From Methylobacter sp. (lineage in GTDB: Bacteria; Pseudomonadota; Gammaproteobacteria; Methylococcales; Methylomonadaceae): 64,000 bases of DNA. The DNA lies in contig NZ_SCTW01000049.1 of the NCBI RefSeq assembly GCF_004322395.1, positions 1 through 64,000 of the forward strand, in the 5' to 3' direction. The position numbers were made by a program, and so were the translations under genes. Positions 48,265 to 58,349 of this stretch are shown here, one piece after another. How positions within the stretch are numbered: the stretch's first letter is position 1; each line of letters opens with the position of its first letter. The notes beneath the pieces are model-generated. The model saw nothing but the letters and a program-made list of their open reading frames with translations. It was not told where the DNA came from and did no database searches.

Positions 48265-49230
48265 TCATTTTTTCTGTTCTGCCCGCTTAAGCAATGAAAA
48301 TAAATCGCTGTTGGTTGAAAGAACGAGGGTCGCATCGGTGTTAATAATTTTGCGATAAGTCTCCATGCTCTTAATAAACTTGTAGAACTCTGCGGCCTCA
48401 GGCTTTTGAGCATAAGCCTTGGCGTAGATTTCCGTGGCTTTGGCATCAGCCTCGCCCTGAATTTCATGGACTCGCTTATAGGCTGCGGACTGGATCTGGT
48501 TAAGGTCCCTGTCCTTGTTGCCATTAATGCGTGCAGCCTCGCCTTCGCCTTCGGAGCGGAAACGTTGCGCAATCTGTAACCGTTCGCTAATCATTCGCTG
48601 GTAAATGCGTTCGAGCACTTGATGATTGTAGTTAATGCGCTTGAAGCGGACATCAAGCAGCTCAATGCCAAACTCGGCCAGCTTCGGCGCTGCCGCATCG
48701 AACACGTCTTTTTCAATCCTGACTCGGCCAACGTGTATCGGCCGTAATACGCCAAGTGTGCCTTCACCGGTTAAGGGGCCGGTCAAGCTCTCATCCTGCA
48801 AAGGCTTGCGGTCTTTATCGGTGCGCACCACTTCAATCAGCTCGTGCCGAGCAATCGCCGTACGGGTTTCGCTGCCTAAAATATCCTCCAGCCGTGACTG
48901 GGCGCTACGTTCATCCCTAAGCCTTAGGTAATAGCGCATCGGATCGGTAATCCGCCAGCGGGCAAAAGTATCGACTTGTACGTAGGTTTTATCCTTAGTC
49001 GACATCTCAACCATCGGCCCATCCCATGCCAAATAGCGTTTATCGAAGGTGTTGACCTTCTGGATAAAAGGCATTTTGAAATGCAGGCCCGGACTGGTAA
49101 TAGGATCGCCGACCGGACTGCCGAACTGGGTGATGATGACCTGTTCGGTCTGATTAACAGTGTATATTGACAGTAATAATACAGCCGCCAAGGCTACGAT
49201 GAGTAGGCCGCTTTTTCCCGACATATTCAT
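48265..49230 (-). CDS. hflC: FtsH modulator HflC
   Basis: The 321-residue protein has one N-terminal membrane helix (LLIVALAAVLLLSIYTV), an SPFH domain (about 25-190) and a C-terminal coiled coil, as in HflC. HflC and HflK form a periplasm-facing cage around FtsH protease. Its start overlaps the hflK stop by four bases. Confidence 0.95.
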   Translation of the reverse strand: MNMSGKSGLLIVALAAVLLLSIYTVNQTEQVIITQFGSPVGDPITSPGLHFKMPFIQKVNTFDKRYLAWDGPMVEMSTKDKTYVQVDTFARWRITDPMRYYLRLRDERSAQSRLEDILGSETRTAIARHELIEVVRTDKDRKPLQDESLTGPLTGEGTLGVLRPIHVGRVRIEKDVFDAAAPKLAEFGIELLDVRFKRINYNHQVLERIYQRMISERLQIAQRFRSEGEGEAARINGNKDRDLNQIQSAAYKRVHEIQGEADAKATEIYAKAYAQKPEAAEFYKFIKSMETYRKIINTDATLVLSTNSDLFSLLKRAEQKK

Positions 49231-50204
49231 TTTTGTTCCTCCACGGTTTTAGCTGGAAAAGGCAGCATCGGCAATATTTGCTGAATCGCGTCATCAACGA
49301 TAATCTGTTGTCTTGCTTGGGGCAGAATATCGCCCAAAGTTTCAAGATAAATACGCGTACGAGTAATATCAGGCGCTTTGAGATATTGCTCCAGCACTTG
49401 GTTGAACGCGGAAACATCGCCTTGCGCTTCATTAATCCGTTTAAAGCGATAGCCTTCGGCGCCACGGATTTTCTGGTCGGCTTCGCCACGGGCGCGAGGC
49501 ACTGCCTTGTTGTACTCGCCATTCGCCAAGTTGATCACATTTTCCCGGTCTTGCTGGGCGCGATTCACTTCATTAAACGAAGGCTGCACCGGTTCGGGCG
49601 GATTGACGTTCTTTAACTGGACTTGATTAATGGAAACGCCGAGCTGGTAACGCTTGGCTAGCTCACGGGTGCGTTCGAGCGCAGTTTCCTCAATCTCTTG
49701 ACGGCCAATGGTGATGATTTCATCGACTGTCCGATCCCCGATAACTTCACGCATGACGGCTTCCGATAGGTCTCTTAAGGTTTTCCCTGGATTGCGCACA
49801 TCGAAGAGATATTTTTCAGGATCGGTAATGCGATATTGCACAATCCATTCCACCAAGGCTGCATTCAGGTCGCCGGTCACCATCGACTTTTCCAAGGCTG
49901 GCTCGTTGCTGATTTGATCGGGATTGGTGTAACCGGGCGTCGCAAAACCGAACTCCAGTTTTTGCTGGCGTTGAGTTGGCACAGGAATAATATTGTCGAT
50001 GCCAAACGGAAGCTTGGCATGTAATCCGGACGGCACTTTTTCGATGTACTTGCCAAAGCGGAGCACGATACCTTCCGATTCAGCTGGAATGGTGTAAAAC
50101 GACATCGTCACCGCAACCAGCAATGTGACGGTTAGAAGTACTGCCAGCGGTGAAACAGGCAGTGAACTTAGAAAACGCTCTAAAAAAGGTTTGAGATCAT
50201 CCAC
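49227..50204 (-). CDS. hflK: FtsH modulator HflK
   Basis: The 325-residue protein has a membrane helix (about 18-40, SPLAVLLTVTLLVAVTM), an SPFH domain (SEGIVLRFGKYIEKVPSGLHAKLPFGID) and a helical C-terminal part. It lacks the Gly-rich N-terminal extension of E. coli HflK (419). The GTG at 50204 has GGAGG six bases upstream and is preferred to the longer open frame. Confidence 0.93.
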   Translation of the reverse strand: MDDLKPFLERFLSSLPVSPLAVLLTVTLLVAVTMSFYTIPAESEGIVLRFGKYIEKVPSGLHAKLPFGIDNIIPVPTQRQQKLEFGFATPGYTNPDQISNEPALEKSMVTGDLNAALVEWIVQYRITDPEKYLFDVRNPGKTLRDLSEAVMREVIGDRTVDEIITIGRQEIEETALERTRELAKRYQLGVSINQVQLKNVNPPEPVQPSFNEVNRAQQDRENVINLANGEYNKAVPRARGEADQKIRGAEGYRFKRINEAQGDVSAFNQVLEQYLKAPDITRTRIYLETLGDILPQARQQIIVDDAIQQILPMLPFPAKTVEEQK

Positions 50205-50478
50205 GCACAACCTCCAGTTTGAACATCGGCAAGTTTGAACAGCACTGAGAAGACCGATTCTATTGACCCTATGGTTCAAAGAACCGGATAAAACAGAATC
50301 CGATCCGAATCTTAAAGACTATATTTAAGCATGAACTTAGTCGTTATCCACGTCAACGAATATTGAAAATATTGCCTGATGAGTGAAAAAGATGCATAAG
50401 GCCAAGAAGTACAGTCATATTAACTCGAGTGATTGGGACTCAGCCGCAGTCATGCCGGATAATCAGTTAGCTGGTGGA

Positions 50479-51732
50479 TCAATTGCGATTAATCGGCAAA
50501 GCCTCCACACGCCGCTCAATTTCCCTCATCATTTGCCTGTATGGCCCACCTTGTAAGCCACCGAAGCGCCGCTTAAATTCGGCCTCCGGCATAAATTCGG
50601 GTAAATCGGTTGTCATCGGCATAATATCGCGTTCGTTTGCGCTAGCCATCAGCATCTGTATTTTCTTCGCTTGCGGCTCATTGCCGATTAACAGTTCCCC
50701 TGCTCGAGTGCCTGCACGATCTGCGGCGATGTCGTTAAACGAAAAGCCGCTACCTCCTCGCGAGTCTTCTATTTCTTTAAATAACCCTACAGCATTTGAC
50801 AAAGGCGTTCCTGAATAGGCGGCCAACATCGAAGAAACGAGAAAATGCTTAGGAAAGTCGTCCCGGCCGTTTAAGGTAATTGTCCGCCAGACCGGACGCG
50901 GCCATGTTTTAGACTGGGGGATGAGCTTATTTAAATCACGTTGATTAGCATAGAAAGTGAGAGCCAATATCACCGCCCGGTTTTCCTCAACCGCGTCGCC
51001 GTTATCGCTACGCTCCTGAGCCAATTGAAACAGCGGCTTCGTTAACTCCGTTAAATTAAGACTGCTTTTGCCGCCTTGTGTAAGTTCGGCTAAACGCCGA
51101 TGATAAACCTCTATCCGGCTTTGATCCTGAGCAGACAACAAGACGCCGCTTAATTTACCAGGCAAATCGTCTTGCCAGCGATAGGTAACAGTCATCCGCC
51201 GATGCTCGAATTTGACATTTTTAATCATACTAATAAATGTTTGCCAGTCGGTTAACGTTTGCACTTTGGACAATCCGTAATTTAACAGCATATCGACCAG
51301 CACATTGGGAACCCATAATTTACCGAGCATCACATTGTCGATCTGCGGCAACTTATCGGTTTGTTTGAATCCAAGTTTCAGATTTACAAACCGGCCCAAG
51401 GGATTGGCGGGTAATTGCAACGTGCTTTCAACGGTTGCATGGCCTTTAACAATGTCCAATCCCGCGACACCTCCAGCATATTGATTAGCGAGATAATTAA
51501 TCGCCAAATCCAATTCTTCCTGTCCTAAGTCAGCTTTGGCAATAGAGTTGGATTTTATTCGGCGAGGATCATTTTGTTCAAAAACGCGTTTTCCATGGGC
51601 AATCTTCTCGGGCGTCAAATCGGCCCTATCATGAAGTTTTGGCTCATTCTCTACAACTAAAGTAAGTGCACCGATTAAAATCAGCGGCGACAGGAAAATC
51701 GTCAGCACAATTAGCTTTAAAATCAATTTCAT
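50479..51732 (-). CDS. Membrane-anchored conserved protein of unknown function
   Basis: The 417-residue protein has an N-terminal membrane helix (MKLILKLIVLTIFLSPLILIGA) and then no further membrane segment, so the main body is probably periplasmic. Conserved-looking segments are SGFSFNDIAADRAGTRAGE, LPEFMPEAEFKRRFGG and YRQMMREIERRVEALP. I do not recognise a named domain. Its upstream gap to the divergent AsmA gene is 315 bases. Confidence 0.6.
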   Translation of the reverse strand: MKLILKLIVLTIFLSPLILIGALTLVVENEPKLHDRADLTPEKIAHGKRVFEQNDPRRIKSNSIAKADLGQEELDLAINYLANQYAGGVAGLDIVKGHATVESTLQLPANPLGRFVNLKLGFKQTDKLPQIDNVMLGKLWVPNVLVDMLLNYGLSKVQTLTDWQTFISMIKNVKFEHRRMTVTYRWQDDLPGKLSGVLLSAQDQSRIEVYHRRLAELTQGGKSSLNLTELTKPLFQLAQERSDNGDAVEENRAVILALTFYANQRDLNKLIPQSKTWPRPVWRTITLNGRDDFPKHFLVSSMLAAYSGTPLSNAVGLFKEIEDSRGGSGFSFNDIAADRAGTRAGELLIGNEPQAKKIQMLMASANERDIMPMTTDLPEFMPEAEFKRRFGGLQGGPYRQMMREIERRVEALPINRN

Positions 51733-52047
51733 TGGTGAATCCAGGAATTAGCTTTTTATCGATGAGAATATGTTGTGTATATCATATTTGAACGAATGAG
51801 TTATATATTGCAGAAACAAACAGCAAGTCAAACGCATATTTTTAATAGTAAGTAATACCACGGGTTTTATTAAATCAATAATTATTGGAAAATTTTGGCA
51901 CTTTTCATCGAAAATGCTCAACGCTTTTTTAATCTTCAATATTGAACTCAAGGCTCCGAAAACCACGTATTAATAAATAAATCCAAATAGCGTTTTCCAT
52001 GTTCGAATCAATGGGTATCGCTATCTTTGCTGATAGGAATTATTGAT
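51733..52047. other. Divergent promoter region
   Basis: The 315 bases between the unknown membrane-anchored gene and the AsmA gene are AT-rich and hold no gene I can support; both promoters should be here. Confidence 0.4.
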
Positions 52048-54084
52048 ATGTCTACTCATTCAACTTCGGCCCGCTTGAAGGTCATTCTGCGCTGGATTGG
52101 TATAACGCTCCTGTTTTTATTTCTTGCCGGTTTTGCCGTGATATTTTTTATGCCCAGCGATTGGCTGCGCAATATGGCCGGTACCACAGGAAGCGCTTTG
52201 TTGGGGCGGAAATTCGCTATTGATGGCGATATTAAGATCGATTGGGATTGGACAACGCCTGAAGTGTCCATTCGTAAACTGCGAATTGCCAATATAGCTA
52301 AAAGCAAAGACCCTAACATGGTGGCAATTGACGAGATCGATTTCCAAATCAAGATATGGAAACTGCTCCAGGCGGAGTTGAATTTACCTAAACTCAAATT
52401 TACCAAGCCCAAAGTTATATTGGAGAAGTTTTCTGAAGCTGAAAAAAACTGGGATTTTCCAGCACTCGCTGGGGATGAAACAACGTCCGAAGATCGTAAA
52501 AATCTCCCTGTAATTGGTTCGGTATCGATAGATGACGGCAAGTTAGCCTACCGGGATCTTCCTAAAAAGCTGGCCGTTATGCTGAATCTCGATACCGCCC
52601 GGGGTGGGGTGGAAGCTCAAAAAGGCATGTATAAACTGTCCGGCCAGGGTACGTTGCAAGACCAGCCGTTTAGTCTTCAGGCCAAGGGCGGATCGTTATC
52701 TATGTTACAAAATAGCACTGCGCCTTATCCGCTTACTCTCGACATTAAAATGGGCAGCACCCGCATAGACGTAGAAGGAACTATCGCTAATCCGGCGAAG
52801 CTCGCAGGCATGAATACGCAACTTAATTTGCAAGGTAATAATCTCGCCGATCTATTCCATCTTACGCAAATACCTCTGCCGCCGACGCCGCCCTATCAAT
52901 TGAGCGGCCACTTGCAACAGCGGAATGAAGTCTGGAAATTTAACAAATTCAAAGGAAAGGTGGGCGATAGCGATTTATCCGGCGATTTAGTTTACCAGAC
53001 TAAAAGTGAACGTAATTTTGTAAACGCCAATTTGGTCTCGCAGAAGCTGGACATGGATGACCTTGCCGGCTTTATCGGCGCTGCGCCATCCAAAGGAACG
53101 ATGTCCCCGGAACAAAAGGCCCAGGCCGAACGAGAAAAATCCAGCCCGCGCCTATTGCCTGACGTCCCTATCGATTTAACACGGCTACGCGCCACCGATA
53201 TGGAAGTACACCTTAAAGGCAAACAAATTATAGGGACAAAATGGCCGCTGAACGATCTGGATATAGGTTTCAATTTACAGAAAGGCGTGCTGCACCTGGA
53301 TCCGCTTGATTTCGGCGTTGCCGATGGAACAATCGGCGGCAGTCTTATATTGGATGGGCAGAAAGATGTTCCGCAAATTCAATCGGATCTGATGCTCAAG
53401 CGCTTAAGCCTGAAACCATTCTTCACCGATCCGAAATTTGAATCTTTATCGGCCGGGTATTTTGGCGGGCAGCTTAAAGTGAAAGGCAACGGCCGCTCGC
53501 TTGCCGAAGTGTTGGCAACAAGCGATGGCCGCATTACCTTGATGATGACGGGCGGCAAAATCAGCTTGCTTATCATAGAAGCCGCGGGGCTTGACCTCGG
53601 CCAAGCCACTCCCTTGCTGCTAGGTAAAGATAAGTCTACCGATATCCGCTGTGTAATCGGTGATTTCAAGGTTGATAATGGACTATTGAATTCGGAGATT
53701 TTTGTGTTTGACACAACGGATTCGAATATAGACGGGTATGCGCACATTAATCTAAAAGATGAGACCATCGATGCCAAAGTAGAGACTCATCCGAAAGATA
53801 TTAGTATCGGTAGCGCCCGCACGCCTATAACAGTTACTGGCCGCTTGAAGCAGCCGACTATTGGGCTTGACCCTAAACAACTTGCAGCACGCGCTGCGGG
53901 CGCTGTAGTTCTGGGTGCTTTTCTTACCCCAGTGGCGGCTATTATCCCGTTTATCGAGCTGGGCCTTGGTAAAGACAGCGATTGCCGGGGATTAATTGAA
54001 CAAGCCCGCAGCCATTCAGGGACTAATCCGCCGATAGAAGAACCGAAACAAGAGCAACCTAAAACGCGCCCTAAGAAGCCCTAG
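52048..54084 (+). CDS. AsmA family protein
   Basis: The 678-residue protein has an N-terminal membrane helix (LRWIGITLLFLFLAGFAVIFF), a long beta-rich periplasmic body with repeated DI/LKL segments, and the AsmA C-terminal signature region (GYFGGQLKVKGNGRSLAEVLATSDGR, TDIRCVIGDFKVDNGLL). AsmA-like proteins are thought to carry phospholipids between the inner and outer membrane. The ATG at 52048 is preferred over 52027 because AGGA lies upstream and the membrane helix follows directly. Confidence 0.88.
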   Translation: MSTHSTSARLKVILRWIGITLLFLFLAGFAVIFFMPSDWLRNMAGTTGSALLGRKFAIDGDIKIDWDWTTPEVSIRKLRIANIAKSKDPNMVAIDEIDFQIKIWKLLQAELNLPKLKFTKPKVILEKFSEAEKNWDFPALAGDETTSEDRKNLPVIGSVSIDDGKLAYRDLPKKLAVMLNLDTARGGVEAQKGMYKLSGQGTLQDQPFSLQAKGGSLSMLQNSTAPYPLTLDIKMGSTRIDVEGTIANPAKLAGMNTQLNLQGNNLADLFHLTQIPLPPTPPYQLSGHLQQRNEVWKFNKFKGKVGDSDLSGDLVYQTKSERNFVNANLVSQKLDMDDLAGFIGAAPSKGTMSPEQKAQAEREKSSPRLLPDVPIDLTRLRATDMEVHLKGKQIIGTKWPLNDLDIGFNLQKGVLHLDPLDFGVADGTIGGSLILDGQKDVPQIQSDLMLKRLSLKPFFTDPKFESLSAGYFGGQLKVKGNGRSLAEVLATSDGRITLMMTGGKISLLIIEAAGLDLGQATPLLLGKDKSTDIRCVIGDFKVDNGLLNSEIFVFDTTDSNIDGYAHINLKDETIDAKVETHPKDISIGSARTPITVTGRLKQPTIGLDPKQLAARAAGAVVLGAFLTPVAAIIPFIELGLGKDSDCRGLIEQARSHSGTNPPIEEPKQEQPKTRPKKP

Positions 54085-54157
54085 CTGGGACTCAGGATTG
54101 TTCGGAATTATCTTTTTATCAGCAGTTTTGGCATATTAACTTTGCGGTTTCAGAACC

Positions 54158-55042
54158 ATGAACGAAGATTTAATGCAGCGCTTAAAAGTACATGTCGATG
54201 AACTTGCCGGTAAGATCGGCGAGCATAATGTGTTTCACCCGGAAGCTTTGCATGCCGCAGAGGCTTATATTACGCAACAGTGGGAGCAGCAAGGCTATGC
54301 CGTTCGTAAACAAACTTATACCGCGCAAGGGGTTGAGTGCGCCAATCTGGAAGTGACTTGTCCCGGTCACAGCCGTAGCAACGATGTCATTCTGATCGGC
54401 GCTCATTATGACTCAGTCTTGGGCAGTCCGGGCGCTAATGATAATGGCAGCGGCGTTGCAGCATTGCTTGAGCTTTCTCGCCTGTTCAAGGATGTTACGC
54501 TTGAAACCAGTCTGCGTTTTGTCGCTTTTGTGAATGAAGAGCCGCCGTTTTTCTACTGGCCCGGCATGGGCAGCATGGTGTATGCCAAAGCCGCCAAGCA
54601 ACGCGGCGACCCGATCCGTTTCATGATCTCGCTGGAGACCATCGGCTATTATCGGGAACAGCACGGCAGTCAAACTTATCCTCCCTTGTTGAAATATTTT
54701 TATCCCGATACCGGTAATTTTATTGCCTTCGTTTCTAATTTGCGCTCCCGGAACGTCATGCGGGACTGTATTCAGGCGTTTTCCTCAGTGACGGATTTTC
54801 CGATGCAATCCATTGCCACTCTAGCCTTTGTACCGGGAGTATCCTGGAGTGACCATCTGGCGTTTTGGCGGCACGGTTACAAGGCTTTGATGATTACCGA
54901 TACCGCTTTGTATCGTTACCCCTATTATCATACGGCTCAGGATACGCCGGATAAGCTCGATTATGTGCCGTTTGCAGAAGTAACTAACGGCCTGTTTTTG
55001 ATGCTATGTCGGTTGGCGAACACAATAAGGCCCGAGCCATAG
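54158..55042 (+). CDS. M28 family metallopeptidase
   Basis: The 294-residue protein has the M28 zinc-aminopeptidase motifs: IGAHYDSV (first His), SPGANDNGSGVAALLEL (bridging Asp), VAFVNEEPPFF (catalytic Glu pair), SLETIGYY and YYHTAQDTPDKLDY (last His). No signal peptide is evident, so it may be cytoplasmic. Substrate unknown. Confidence 0.9.
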   Translation: MNEDLMQRLKVHVDELAGKIGEHNVFHPEALHAAEAYITQQWEQQGYAVRKQTYTAQGVECANLEVTCPGHSRSNDVILIGAHYDSVLGSPGANDNGSGVAALLELSRLFKDVTLETSLRFVAFVNEEPPFFYWPGMGSMVYAKAAKQRGDPIRFMISLETIGYYREQHGSQTYPPLLKYFYPDTGNFIAFVSNLRSRNVMRDCIQAFSSVTDFPMQSIATLAFVPGVSWSDHLAFWRHGYKALMITDTALYRYPYYHTAQDTPDKLDYVPFAEVTNGLFLMLCRLANTIRPEP

Positions 55043-55166
55043 AAAGTTTTCAAGGTTCGAAATAAACATCCAATGTCGGACTAGGGCCGATTTGAGACTG
55101 CCGTGGCCGGCTGAGGCTGCGCAATACTGCTTTTTTGCAAATCGCAATAACTTATACTCATTGAAT

Positions 55167-55499
55167 TCAAACGAGAAAGTAAATGCCCACGCCCAGCCAT
55201 GTCAGCAACAGTAGCAACCAAGGAAGCCAGTGCTGTCTATAAACTATCCGCTCTTGTATCTCGTGATCATCCGGCTCAATCGATTGCGCCTTTTGATTTG
55301 ATATTTTCTTGAGTTTTCTGTTCAAGTCCCTGGCTTTTTCTTTTTGCTGTTTTTTATAGAGATCGATTCCTTTTTGAATGCCTTGAGCAATCAGCCTGGT
55401 TTGTTCTTTGGTTTGAGCGGGACGTTGAGTTCCTCTGGCTATTTTCAACGCTTCCTCTTGAGTTTGCTGCGATGACTTTTGATAACTATTTTTAGTCAT
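55167..55499 (-). CDS. DUF2956 family membrane protein
   Basis: The 110-residue protein has the DUF2956 start TQEEALKIARGTQRPAQTKEQ, then TRLIAQGIQKGIDLYKKQQKEKARD, a lysine-rich middle and a single C-terminal membrane helix (LPWLLLLLTWLGVGIYFL). Function unknown; widespread in gammaproteobacteria. Confidence 0.88.
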   Translation of the reverse strand: MTKNSYQKSSQQTQEEALKIARGTQRPAQTKEQTRLIAQGIQKGIDLYKKQQKEKARDLNRKLKKISNQKAQSIEPDDHEIQERIVYRQHWLPWLLLLLTWLGVGIYFLV

Positions 55500-55642
55500 G
55501 ATGGTATTTTGATAATGAAAGCATCAATTTTAACGGGAAGCAGGCCGGCTGCGGACTACTGTCCGGCAGCCAACCGCCAATAGTTGTTGGTCAATATAAT
55601 GTTTGGGCGCTATATCAAGTTCGAGCTGGTCAACGTATCTAT

Positions 55643-56041
55643 TTATTCAAAATCAAGACCAGCCTTACTCCAAGCCTTCGCGCCTCCTTCAAGATTAGTT
55701 AAGTTACGGTAACCTAATTCATAAAGAGACTTTGCCGCTGCATTTCCCATAGGGCCACTTTCGCAATAAAGATAGATAGCCGTATTTTTATCTTTGGGAA
55801 GCTTGTCTTTGTATTTCCCGATTTCGTTGTAAGGAATAAAAAGATCAGTGCCTTTTATATGCCGTTGTTCGGGCGTGTGAACGTCAACAAGGAAAATATC
55901 CTCGTTTTGCATGACCCGGTTTAATTCAGTCGCGGGTATAACTTTTAGATAGTCAGGCTTTTGAAACGCGCAGCCGGTAACGATAAAAATAAAAGCTATG
56001 ATGGGATAAAGTTTTTTCATAACGATAGTTTGGGATTTCAT
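55643..56041 (-). CDS. Rhodanese-domain lipoprotein
   Basis: The 132-residue protein has a lipoprotein signal peptide ending in VTGC and a single rhodanese domain with VIPATELNRVM, VDVHTPEQRHIKG and the active-site loop LYCESGPMGNAA, whose Cys is intact. It may transfer sulfur or sense oxidation in the envelope. The ATG at 56041 has GAGGAG nine bases upstream. Confidence 0.87.
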   Translation of the reverse strand: MKSQTIVMKKLYPIIAFIFIVTGCAFQKPDYLKVIPATELNRVMQNEDIFLVDVHTPEQRHIKGTDLFIPYNEIGKYKDKLPKDKNTAIYLYCESGPMGNAAAKSLYELGYRNLTNLEGGAKAWSKAGLDFE

Positions 56042-56071
56042 AAAGACAGGCTCCTCATTCATGTTGGGCAA

Positions 56072-56626
56072 CCGAGTGATCCAGATATTGATTCAACTGA
56101 AAATCACAGGAAATTGAAGACGTAATTATGGCTATTTGCAGACGAGTATATGTGCTTTAACAATGGCTAACAACTTTATCTAAACTGATTGACCAATCCG
56201 TTGGTTTATGCGCAGCTGCGAAAAGCCGGTTTGATGCGCGATGCCAAAAGCAGGCATCTCTACGACTGCAGGGACAGGAAATGATCCTGCCATTTCTCTG
56301 CATTGCCTACACGGATGCAGGAGCAGTTGCCGAGGCGACACGGATTAGACGGGTTTGATTTTCCTTGTCATTGTCCAGAAAGATCTGGTTCCCTGCATAG
56401 GAATATCCTTCGTAGGGCGTGCCGTGCGCGCCTTGGTTCCTAAGGCGCGCACGGCACGCCCTACTCATTACTACCCCATTCGTCACGGCCGTTCAGTCAA
56501 AGTACGTTCATTTATTTTTGCGGCAATGCGTAACATCAGATGGTAAATAGTAACAACTACTAATTTATTTGCTGATCGCCTTTAGAATATCCTGCTAAAA
56601 AGACATATGAATTTCGGGTGAGGTTT
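56072..56626. other. Intergenic stretch around a REP-like palindrome
   Basis: Apart from the palindrome at 56413-56463, this 555-base stretch holds no gene I can support. A small plus-strand open frame spanning the palindrome is an artefact of the repeat. The promoter of the aldehyde dehydrogenase gene should lie at its right end. Confidence 0.4.
56413..56463. repeat. REP-like palindrome, family A, copy 2
   Basis: Arms 56413-56432 and 56444-56463 are perfect 20-bp inverted repeats around 11 bases. The left arm is identical to that of the copy at 8606-8672. Confidence 0.8.
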
Positions 56627-58057
56627 ATGCATTATCCAATCAATAGTCCTAACGCTAAAGCTTCCGGAATCATTGAAGTTTTTTCACCCTATGACGGAGA
56701 ACCGGTCGGCTCGGTTGAATGCATCGATGCCAAAGGGGTTGAGGTCGCTTTAAAAAACATGGCTGAGGTTTTTCGTGACCGGAACAACTGGTTGCCGGCC
56801 CATGAGCGTATTGCCATCTTGGAACGTATAGCCCAGACTATGCAGACACGTTCCGAACAATTAATAGCCATCGCGATTGCCGAAGGCGGCAAACCTTATT
56901 CGGATACCCAAATTGAACTGTTACGGGCTATCGACAGTATCAAAATTTGTATCGAATGCCTACGCTCCGAACGCGGTACGGAAATACTCATGCAGTTAAA
57001 TCCGGCATCCATGAATCGACTGGCTTTTACCCATAGAGAACCTATCGGTCCTGTCGTTGCGGTCAGTGCCTTTAATCATCCGCTTAACTTAATCGTCCAT
57101 CAGGTCGGCCCGGCGATTGCGGCAGGTTGCCCGATCATTATCAAACCGGCACGGGAAACTCCGCTATCTGCTTTTGCACTGGTTGAACTATTCCACCAAG
57201 CCGGGTTACCGGTTGCTTGGTGTCAGCCGGTTATGATTGACGATAACAGGGTTACCGAAAAATTGGTGACGGATAAGCGGGTGGCCTTTTTCAGTTTTAT
57301 CGGCAGTGCCGACGTTGGCTGGGCATTACGATCAAAGCTGGCCCCCGGAACACGGTGCTCTTTGGAACATGGCGGGGTTGCACCGGTGATTATTGCCGAG
57401 GATGCGGATCTTAATAAGATATTACCTTTAATGGCCAAAGGCGGCTTTTATCATGCGGGGCAAGTCTGTGTTTCCGTGCAACGCATTTATGCTCATCAAG
57501 CCATTGCCTATAAAGTTGCGTCCGAACTTGCGGCATTGGCAGAACAGATGACGGTAGGCGATCCTGCCGATACCGGCACTGATATAGGGCCTCTTATCCG
57601 GCATCGGGAAGTGGACCGCGTTGAATCTTGGGTCAATGAAGCCATCGCCGAAAATGCCGAATTGATCACCGGAGGCAAACGGCTTTCTGCATCGCTGTAT
57701 CAGCCGACGGTGTTGTTCAACCCTTCGGTCAACAGCAAGGTCAGTCAACAGGAAATATTCGGTCCGGTTATTTGCGTTTATGGCTATAACAACATCGACC
57801 AGGCTATTGAACAAGCGAACGCTCTGCCCTATGCCTTCCAGGCTGCTATTGCCACCCAAAATATCGATACGGCCTTATACGCTTTTAAACATTTAGCCGC
57901 ATCGACGGTGATGATTAACGACCACACGGCGTTTCGTGTGGACTGGATGCCGTTTGCCGGTTTGCGCGAATCCGGCTATGGAACCGGCGGGATTCCTTAT
58001 ACTTTCCGCGATATGCAGGTTGAAAAAATGGCCGTCATCCATTCTGCAGCTTTGTAG
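56627..58057 (+). CDS. Aldehyde dehydrogenase family protein
   Basis: The 476-residue protein is an NAD(P)-dependent aldehyde dehydrogenase: substrate pocket start AVSAFNHPLNL, cofactor loop KPARETPLSAFAL, glutamate in LEHGG (usually LELGG), catalytic Cys in GGFYHAGQVCVSVQR, and the GPVICVYGY oxidoreductase motif. Overall it resembles lactaldehyde or glyceraldehyde-type dehydrogenases of methanotrophs and archaea. Exact substrate unknown. The ATG at 56627 has GGTGAGG just upstream. No operon partner. Confidence 0.88.
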   Translation: MHYPINSPNAKASGIIEVFSPYDGEPVGSVECIDAKGVEVALKNMAEVFRDRNNWLPAHERIAILERIAQTMQTRSEQLIAIAIAEGGKPYSDTQIELLRAIDSIKICIECLRSERGTEILMQLNPASMNRLAFTHREPIGPVVAVSAFNHPLNLIVHQVGPAIAAGCPIIIKPARETPLSAFALVELFHQAGLPVAWCQPVMIDDNRVTEKLVTDKRVAFFSFIGSADVGWALRSKLAPGTRCSLEHGGVAPVIIAEDADLNKILPLMAKGGFYHAGQVCVSVQRIYAHQAIAYKVASELAALAEQMTVGDPADTGTDIGPLIRHREVDRVESWVNEAIAENAELITGGKRLSASLYQPTVLFNPSVNSKVSQQEIFGPVICVYGYNNIDQAIEQANALPYAFQAAIATQNIDTALYAFKHLAASTVMINDHTAFRVDWMPFAGLRESGYGTGGIPYTFRDMQVEKMAVIHSAAL

Positions 58058-58076
58058 TTAGGATTTGGTTAAAAAT

Positions 58077-58231
58077 AACTTCCCGAAATCACTGTCTTCT
58101 ATCGTCAAGCCGTTCGTGCTGAGCTTGTCGAAGCATGATCGGCTTGACGCGGTAGGCCGAAATTTTTCCGTCCACCCTTCGACAAGCTCAGGGCGAACGG
58201 AAAAATTTTACCCGATCCATATCGGGAAGTT
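58077..58231. repeat. 155-bp palindromic element
   Basis: Outer 10-bp arms AACTTCCCGA (58077-58086) and TCGGGAAGTT (58222-58231) enclose a second inverted pair, 58110-58133 and 58177-58200, containing GAGCTTGTCGAAG, a very widespread bacterial palindrome. The element could form a long folded structure and may be a miniature mobile element. Confidence 0.6.
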
Positions 58232-58349
58232 ATTAATGGCCGTATCCTTAGTTATACAGAATCCGATCGGCTAACCGTTTCGCCCTATTTTTAATAGGTT
58301 GCGGATTTTAATTCAGATAATGTTCCGACACACAATGGGTATATTTAAA

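Noticed and set aside
51748-51966. 72-codon minus-strand open frame in the divergent promoter region
   Set aside because: AT-rich with no motif; overlaps expected promoters.
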